From Adineta steineri (lineage: Eukaryota; Rotifera; Eurotatoria; Adinetida; Adinetidae), in the NCBI GenBank assembly GCA_905250115.1, contig CAJNOI010000011.1:435550-499549 (forward strand): a DNA stretch of 64,000 nucleotides, given 5' to 3'. Below are positions 56,514-64,000 of this stretch, piece by piece; position 1 is the stretch's first letter, and each line of letters begins with the position of its first letter. The notes beneath the pieces are model-generated. The model had not been told where the DNA came from and did not search any database. It saw only the letters and a program-made list of their open reading frames with translations. The translations under genes were made by a program, and so were the position numbers.

Positions 56514-59500
56514 CTGAAAAAAATGAAATGATTATTATAAAATCTACTGAATTATATTTGTCAAAGAATATTCATCATTCAACAGTTAGTAGATTTTTCT
56601 TAATAACAATAATTTTTTTCGTCAATAATTTTAAATTTTTGATCATTATTTTAAGGAAAAAAAATGATGTGAATTGTAAAAAATAACTAGTCTTTGATTT
56701 GTATATTATAACTAACGATGAAAAAGAATCTTACACATCGATAAAAATAAATAACCTATTTCCATAATATACCAATCGTTGATTCGAAATAAAATTCAAT
56801 ACAATGAAAAAGTAAACTATGTTCATTGTTAGATTTATCTTTATTAAAATCTTTTAATATTTTAAAATATATATGAAATCACATTTTTTTGTATCATAAA
56901 AGACTTAAAAATCTATGAAACCATAGAAAAGATGTCGCCAGAAATCAAGTACTATTAAAATAAAGATTGATTGACACTTTGGAATATTTTTTTCTCAAAA
57001 TCTTGTACTAAATATCTGTTTAGTTTATACGAGTTTAATATATTCTTTTATTGACCTTCATATATCTATCAACAAATCTAGTATAATTATTTGTAAATAT
57101 TTAATAAAAAATTCTTACAATCTCCTATATTTATTTAATATATATGTCTATTCTTACTTCCATTGAATAATTTCTCAATAGATTCTTGGTTTATTCTATA
57201 TTAACATATTTCCCTGTAAGTTATTTTTTAATCAAAGAGTAATTGATAAAAACTGAATTATTTTTATCTAAAATCTTTTGGACACCTATTGCTACACTGA
57301 AATATTACGTCGAGGCAAAATATCTTCATTTTTTGACTATTGAGAAGGTAATTGAATATCTTCACGCAATCGCGTAACTCAAAAACAGCAGTCATCAAAT
57401 TTTGAAAAAAAAATTGACACTCTTCTCTACATGGAAGCAAAATTATCGTTCATATTCAGTCACACTAGGTTGCTTCACCTCGTCATATTCATCGACACCT
57501 CTATTATTTAATTGAAAACGAATACCTCTCTCTCTCTCTTTTCCAACAAAACAAAATATCACCAACTGAGACGAAAATAGATTATCAGTTGATCTTTTAA
57601 AAAAACTAATTAGAAATACATCACATTATATTTTCACAATATCACGTACATCTATAATAAAATTCATTGAACATTCGTGATTTTAACATTGAGAAGAGAA
57701 TTGTTGTTAAATCTATTCATGCATATTTCCCCTTTAGACACAATGAAAACAAATATTGTTGATCATCATTTCAATTTTTATCCTTCTCTATTTCGTATTG
57801 TTTTTCAAATGTAAATATTAAACAAAAATTTCTATTTGTTCATGAGTTTATCGATTTCATTATGCAAAGAAAACACCACAAGTGATATCAGTTGTATATC
57901 TCTCACCTTGATTTTCTCTCTTATGTTATTTGTTCAAAGAGAATATATGATGATACGAATGAAATTTACTCATGCGAAAGGTTATTGTCATCGAATAGCC
58001 TAAGGGAAATAATCACTGACACATTTGATATCGGTAAGAAGATCATAGAGTAGAATGATAAATTTGTTATTTGTACTAAATCACATAGGTATAAGATGGT
58101 AAATAAAAAAAAATGATTTGTGATTTGCTTAAAGGCATATTCTCACTATGATGACAATAATTAGAGTAACATATTTGTCATCTAATTGTTTTAACACGGG
58201 TATCAAAAAAAAAAGAGAAAAGTTATTGTCGGTTAGCCTTAAGGCATCAGATATATACATATGTATATATGTATGAGTTATGCGAGCATTATGGAAAAAA
58301 GATTAGAAGCTAATCTGTGAATTATACATATTCACAAAGCAAAATGTGATGTAATTAGATATGTTTGAAGGATGCTTACTTATTTGTTTCGCTATATGAA
58401 CAAAATAATTTACATTTCAGCTTTTTTTCTTTATTATTCTAATTAATACTGAAATGTAATTTTGTATAGAGACATAAAATGATAGAATTCAATTTTCTAC
58501 GAAGGTCTCACATGAAATACTAGATAGAGAATAATCTATAGTTGATCATGTGTTTATAGAAAGGATAAATTTATATTAATTTATCTTTGTACAATGAATG
58601 AATAGAAAAAAAAAACGACAAAATCGTGTCATCATTGTTGTCCATTCTTGAACATGTTTGGTATGTGTGCGTGTTAGTCTTCATTTGTCAACTTCTTTAT
58701 CAGTCAACTAATCATCTTTAATTGATCGTTAGTCAATCGCATGCATTTGCAAATGTTCACAAAGAGAAAAATGTCGTTTTCATTCCATTTCATACACAAT
58801 ATCGAGTTCATTTCAATAGTATAAATGCAGATCATATCTGGCTTAGTTGATTCATTGTTATATTCTCATGAGCAAACCTAATAATAACAATGACTTCTTT
58901 CACATTATTTTCATTTCATCAAACATCTGTAAATTGTCATTGTTACTCAAGCTGATTATTAATCTATATATTTAAGTATAGTCCAAGGTTAAATTCTTTT
59001 CACGATCGAATACATCAGTATTGTACTTTTTTCTATCATAATTATTCTTTTTAGCTATTGCATGACTATGGTACCTCTATAATATATATAGATATATACA
59101 TACATACATACACACGTAAAAGGAAGAATGAGCTTTCATTTATTTCCGTTTTCTTATATTGTTATCCGGCTTTTGATGAGATAAGGTAAGATCACTAATT
59201 AATGTAAAACTGTTCTTACTCATCCTATTGACATGCAATATTATTTTAACAAAAAAAAAAGAAAAAGACGACGCCAGACAGTGTTCGATCAATTTTCATA
59301 AATATTCTGTCTATCAATCATTGAATAAAAATGTTTAAGATGTAATTTGAGATTTGACACATCACAAAATGAATCTTTTATCTATAAGACTTGCATAAAT
59401 TGTCATCATTTATCATCCACCTGTTCAACAAATTTTTTTTCTATTACTATGATATGTATATTGTGTAATTGAACAGTTATATATATATATATATAGATAC

Positions 59501-62500
59501 ATTCTTCTATATTTGTATTGTTCGATTATCAATCCCAAGAGAAATTATCGTATCGATTATAACGATCACTTGACATTCTGTCCTCGACGATGACTTTATT
59601 TTAAATAGGATGCAAATTGTTTCTTCGATCGAGACAATGTCATCGGTCAATTGTGTTCGGCGCGCTTCTTTTTTTCCGCGGATCGTAACAAAAAAATGAC
59701 AAGTTATTTCATTACTGATTTGATTGTATGTAGAAAGATGTGCGTGTATTGAACTCTTAAAACATCGGTCAACCGAGACGTTTTTCTTTGTTTGATTATG
59801 AAATCAGTAGCAAGTATACACATGTGCACGAGAAGCCATTAGTATAGGTTGAAAGAAAAAATTTCAATAAAGAATAGAAGTTCTATAATATGTAGACAAA
59901 TAACAGTAGAAGTGATTTTGTGGTCTATGAAATAACGAGAATTGCGTCATTCATATATATATGTTCAAAATTCTAATGCCATTTTATTTCTTTTTTTTTG
60001 TTTCATATTCTATATGAATGGTAAAATTTGAATATTTTGACTTTAATTTCAATACATGCTCTTCAAATGTTTTAAAGAGGGTTTTTTTATGCAATCAATA
60101 AAAGATTCATTGTTCAATTTAGTTCCACACCTGATTTTTTTTATTTGTCATATTCAATAAACGGAATAAGGTAAGTAATCAAAATAGAAGGATGACGGTA
60201 TCAGCTTGTTATATAGTCGAATTTATAATGATGATTGCGCTTATATATTCTTTCATCATCATCAGCAACAGCACAATACAGATTTTTTTTATCGAGATTT
60301 CTTCTTAATATTCAATTTATCATCGATGACATAATTCTAATAGCCTATGGGCATTATTCATTCTTTTTTTTGAAATGACCAAATGATGGTATCGTTGGTC
60401 ATTTAACATGAAATAGAAAGAAGAAAGGAATGACAAGTATTGAGTGCGGATGTAAGCTATCTTGGACAACGATTCACTTTTTTTCCCTATGTTTCATCAT
60501 CAATTTAAGAGGGTAAGTCCTTGACAAGGTGTGTACAATGACTCTTTCATTGAAAACTAAGAGAGGATATCATTAAGAATGAAATTCCACTCGTTATTAA
60601 GATGATGAAGTAGCTTACTAAATTTTTTTTCTTCTTTCTCTCTTGTTTCTTTGTGAATTTTTAACATATGTACATTCCATGTGAATTTTATAATGATATG
60701 TTATTTAGAAAAGTTCAACAATCTTTTCTTCGACTATTATTTTCTCCTTGGCGTTTGCCTACGAGAACATTCATATTGTTTTTATTGTTATTGTTATATT
60801 TTATGTTTTTAGTCGAGGCAATGTCTCGTGTACAAAGTAAATAACTTCAAGGATTATTAATTGAGAAACAATTGTTCAAGGTAAAATGTTTCAGTTTCTA
60901 TAGCGATTATTCAAAAAATGATCTATTAAACAACTGAATACAAGTGTTCATCAAATTAATTTCAAAAAACAATACCTGTAAGATTTATTCTATGTGTTTG
61001 TTTGATGTTCAAAAGAATGACGGTCAATTTTTTCCTGTCTATATATATATGTAGCTACTTGAAGGAGGAAAAAAATCTGTTGTTTTAAGAGTGACAACAC
61101 AATCTGGCGAGCAAGAAACGTATGTGTGTGTGTGTGTACACTTGAAATAACCTTGAAGTAGACTAATTTCTTTCTTCTCTGTCTAATGCTCCATGTGTAA
61201 ATCGATATCAAGTGTAGAAAAATTGAGAAATGAACGGGGCGACAGCTTCCCATTGATCATTCTAATATGACAGCTGAACTTTTCCCGTCATCAACATATG
61301 TACAGGGTTAATGGGACTTGAGAGCCATTGTGATTTACTTTACCGTTGATGTGGACAAAATGTGAGCCACAGGGGGTGGAGCCGTCCGTCTATTGTTGTC
61401 TTTTAATAACAACAAAAATAAAGCTTTATAGACGTTATACATATTATTCTAATAACAAAATGAATAGCTTGTTTGTTTGGCAAGTCTTATTTTCTTTTAA
61501 CGGATTAAACAATATCTATATCCTTCTCTTATTCTTACGTCATGCATATAAATAACATTCATCCGATTATCCATGCATACGTGTCTGTATGGGAAACGCC
61601 AGACATTTCCATTTTTGGCTTATCGCTTCTTTTCAATTGACAACTTACATCATTCATTAACATACAAAATACAATTTTCTAATCGTTTGACATGTCGAAT
61701 TATTCTTTAGTTACAAATAAGAACATCACAGTTAGCTCACTTATGCAATCATAACTGTCAATTATTATAAAACATGTTAAAATTTTTTTACGAATAAAAT
61801 CGTTTTTCACACTCAATATAACATATGTGTCATGAGTATATACTCAAACCTTGAAACTAACAAAAGAAAGTGGTACCTATAGAGAATATAATCATTTTTT
61901 AAGGAACTACAACGTAGACATTGATTGTGATTTATTCAGCTATAGATCGAATATGAAAAGAGAAGAAGAAAAAAAAATGAAGACGATGAGATAAACTACT
62001 GTCGATCAATTGATCGATCTTTTGGCAGAAGAAAGAAGAACATAATGTTTCTTCATTTTCTTGCTCTTCATTTATTTTTTTTTTCTTCAAGACTGTACGG
62101 AAGCGACAGTGATCGAAAGACAGAGAGAGAGAGAGAACGGGTGAATGAACGAACGAACGATTTTTTTCTTTCTCCTCCTCTCCTTCGTCTCTCTCCCTCC
62201 TTCTCGTTCAGTGCGTCAAAACAGGTCAACGCACACATAAACACACACACATACATACGCATATATACATCGAGAGGAGACGACGAAGGACTTGTTCATC
62301 AATATCTTTCTTTTATTATTCGTACTACTTATTGCTTGTCGATTTCAATAAAATCATTGACGTGTCTATTTAGTTTTTTTTAGTCTATCATCTAACGTCT
62401 ACCTTCTTCACGTTTATTGACGACAATGATCAATAACAACGAATATTTATGATTACAACGTGTAGACCAACCGTCATACAGATTGTTCATTATTATGTTG

Positions 62501-63626
62501 GAAAAAATGCACATGTTCTTTGTCTTCTCTTTCTAAAGATAAAAGTTTCATCTACTTGTATAAAGAGTGAGTATAACTACTCATTGATATTTCTATTGAT
62601 TAGACTTTTTTTTTCTATCATATCTTCGATATAAGAGTGGTAGCATCATAAAAAATAGTTGATTATATTGTTGATAACATGAAGGTCACTAAGCATTATC
62701 TTTGATGAACGGATGTGTGTGTGTTCATGCTTAGAAAATATTTCTGAAATTGAATATAGCACATCGTTGTGTTTTCTACGTCTAGTAAGAAAGTAATGAG
62801 AAATATTTTTCTTCGTCGTCGTTGTCGTCTTCTTCTATGTCTTCTTTTTCAAATTCAAATGTATTTAACAGATTTTAATGTCTGATTAATAGGGTGGAAA
62901 ACGTTTGAAGTATTTTATTTTCATCTAAACCGCTAACATCTCTCTGAGTGACTATATCGCACATCTGATTTTTTCCTTTCGAAATATATATCAACTGTTC
63001 AATTGCATGTTCTATTGAAGATTGATAGTTATCTTTATATAGATCCAAATAATTTATTGCACGAAAAATGATGATAGGCGGTAAGTATGAAACTTCAAGA
63101 AGAGTTCATTTACATTTTGTCCACCGTTTTGTGTTTTGAAAGCGCAATGAGAAAAACGAATGAACTATCTTCTTTGTAAGAAAATATATAATGAGGTTAA
63201 CTTAGAAAATATTTTGTCTAATGTCCAGAGTAAACACCTTTTTTTTCCTGTATAAATGTTTCCATCATCGCCTATTACTCGTTTAATTATAGTACAACGA
63301 ACAACAATAACACCCCTCATCTCCTTTTACATACTGTCTGTGTCTTATATTTTGCTTTTATAGACATATAAAGACTGTATGAATGAATGAACAGCTGACG
63401 GTAGGCGGTCGGTCGATCGATCGGTCGGTCGTCATTTAACCTGATCTCATTAGACCTACGCATTAGATTACTAATGCTCATACAACTACTACTATTATTA
63501 TTATTTCTATGAACATATGATGCATTCATGCGTATTAAAGAATATTTTATTAATCTATATCTTACATCATTTTAGATGTCTTTACTTTGTTTTTCTTTTT
63601 GATTTATTTATAATATAATATGCACA
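56514..63626. other. 7.1-kb non-coding interval upstream of the Ig-domain gene
   Basis: No credible exon or RNA gene on either strand. It contains simple repeats: (CT)n near 57528, (TA)n near 59478-59496, (GT)n near 61122-61137, a GAGA tract near 62122-62134, and GATCGATCGGTCGGTCG near 63413-63430. The first part holds the TFIIF-beta promoter; the rest may hold enhancers or untranslated first exons of the Ig gene. Confidence 0.5.
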
Positions 63627-64000
63627 ATGAAATTGATCTATTTTCTCGTCATAATACATTTAAATACCATTTGTAAGTATAATAATTATATCTAAATTTG
63701 TTATTTAAAAGATTAATTTCTAATTTAGATTGTTTACCAAAAGTTCGTGTACGTCCACAATCTGCCGTCTTGCCTTCATCATCTGAAGCACGTTTAACAT
63801 GTGAAAGTAGTGATACACCATTTGGATCCATTGCTTATTGGACTCATGTTGGTCAACGTATTGAATTAAATCCATCGATTATTGAAATGCATGGTAATGA
63901 ATTACGTATATTTCAATTTGGTGATACGGCTTATACACAACCGGGTACTTATTCTTGTGTTGTTTCAACTCGTTATGGTCTACTTGAAAGTGAACCATCG
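63627..64000 (+). CDS. secreted or membrane immunoglobulin-domain protein, 5' part only
   Basis: Exon 1 (63627-63672) encodes a signal peptide MKLIYFLVIIHLNTI. An intron of 56 bp follows (gtaagt...tttag), and exon 2 starts at 63729 and is open to the window end. The predicted mature protein starts YCLPKVRVRPQSAVLPSS and contains one Ig-like fold: Cys in ARLTCESSD, core Trp in IAYWTHVG, second Cys in the PGTYSCVVSTRYG F-strand motif. That is a C2/I-set layout as in cell-adhesion molecules and receptor tyrosine kinases or phosphatases. What follows the first Ig domain is outside the window, so the exact family cannot be told. Confidence 0.8.

Noticed and set aside
62045-62383. Plus-strand frame rich in F, S and RERERE
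   Set aside because: Made of GAGA and pyrimidine simple repeats; no sign of coding selection.

Overview
The window reads as nuclear DNA of a small invertebrate, most likely a bdelloid rotifer. It is very AT-rich and has short spliceosomal introns, mostly 45-70 bp, with GT-AG ends. It holds animal genes (Wnt, Ig-domain protein, EGF/mucin receptor, tankyrase-like PARP, NDP kinase, eL8, TFIIF-beta, PRKRIP1). It also carries families known from bdelloids but unusual for animals: an ADP-ribosyltransferase fused to kinesin-light-chain-type TPRs, a plant-like PPR-DYW editing factor, and dispersed TGTGGG-type sequence matching the telomere repeat reported for Adineta. The taxon is an inference; no rRNA or mitochondrial marker is present.

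Layout. 1-5.9 kb is a degraded, transposon-rich patch: degenerate repeats, telomere-like arrays and hairpins, a reverse-transcriptase fragment, a pogo/Tigger-like terminus, a MITE, a truncated ARF GTPase and two poorly recognised gene pieces. 7.2-12.8 kb holds a membrane-tailed RNase III-domain gene, a small free-standing copy of the ART-TPR N-terminal domain, and an ART-TPR pseudogene with four TAA stops. 14.6-23.1 kb (minus) is one 17-coding-exon PARP of about 2527 aa (ankyrin repeats, WGR, PARP regulatory and catalytic domains). It is divergent from a Wnt10-like gene (23.8-25.2 kb, plus), which converges on a 1431-aa mucin/EGF membrane protein (25.3-30.7 kb, minus).

32.7-46.3 kb is a duplication zone: three copies of an exostosin-like glycosyltransferase (two intact, one internally deleted), the intact ART-TPR gene, and an 11-exon PPR-DYW gene with one premature stop. 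46.3-51.7 kb is gene-poor. 51.7-56.5 kb is a compact minus-strand housekeeping block (NDP kinase, PRKRIP1, eL8/RPL7A, TFIIF-beta). 56.5-63.6 kb is non-coding and leads into the signal peptide and first Ig domain of a gene that leaves the window.

Exon models were built by hand from GT-AG signals and reading-frame continuity. For PARP, EGF/mucin, Wnt, PPR, NDPK, eL8, PRKRIP1, TFIIF-beta and the 197-aa unknown gene, the summed exon lengths are exact multiples of three with no internal stop (except the single PPR stop), which supports them. The main points of interest are the PPR-DYW gene with a skippable stop-bearing exon, the ART-TPR family with its unassigned N-terminal domain, and a family of roughly 60-90 bp hairpins built from telomere-like repeats that sit at several breakpoints.
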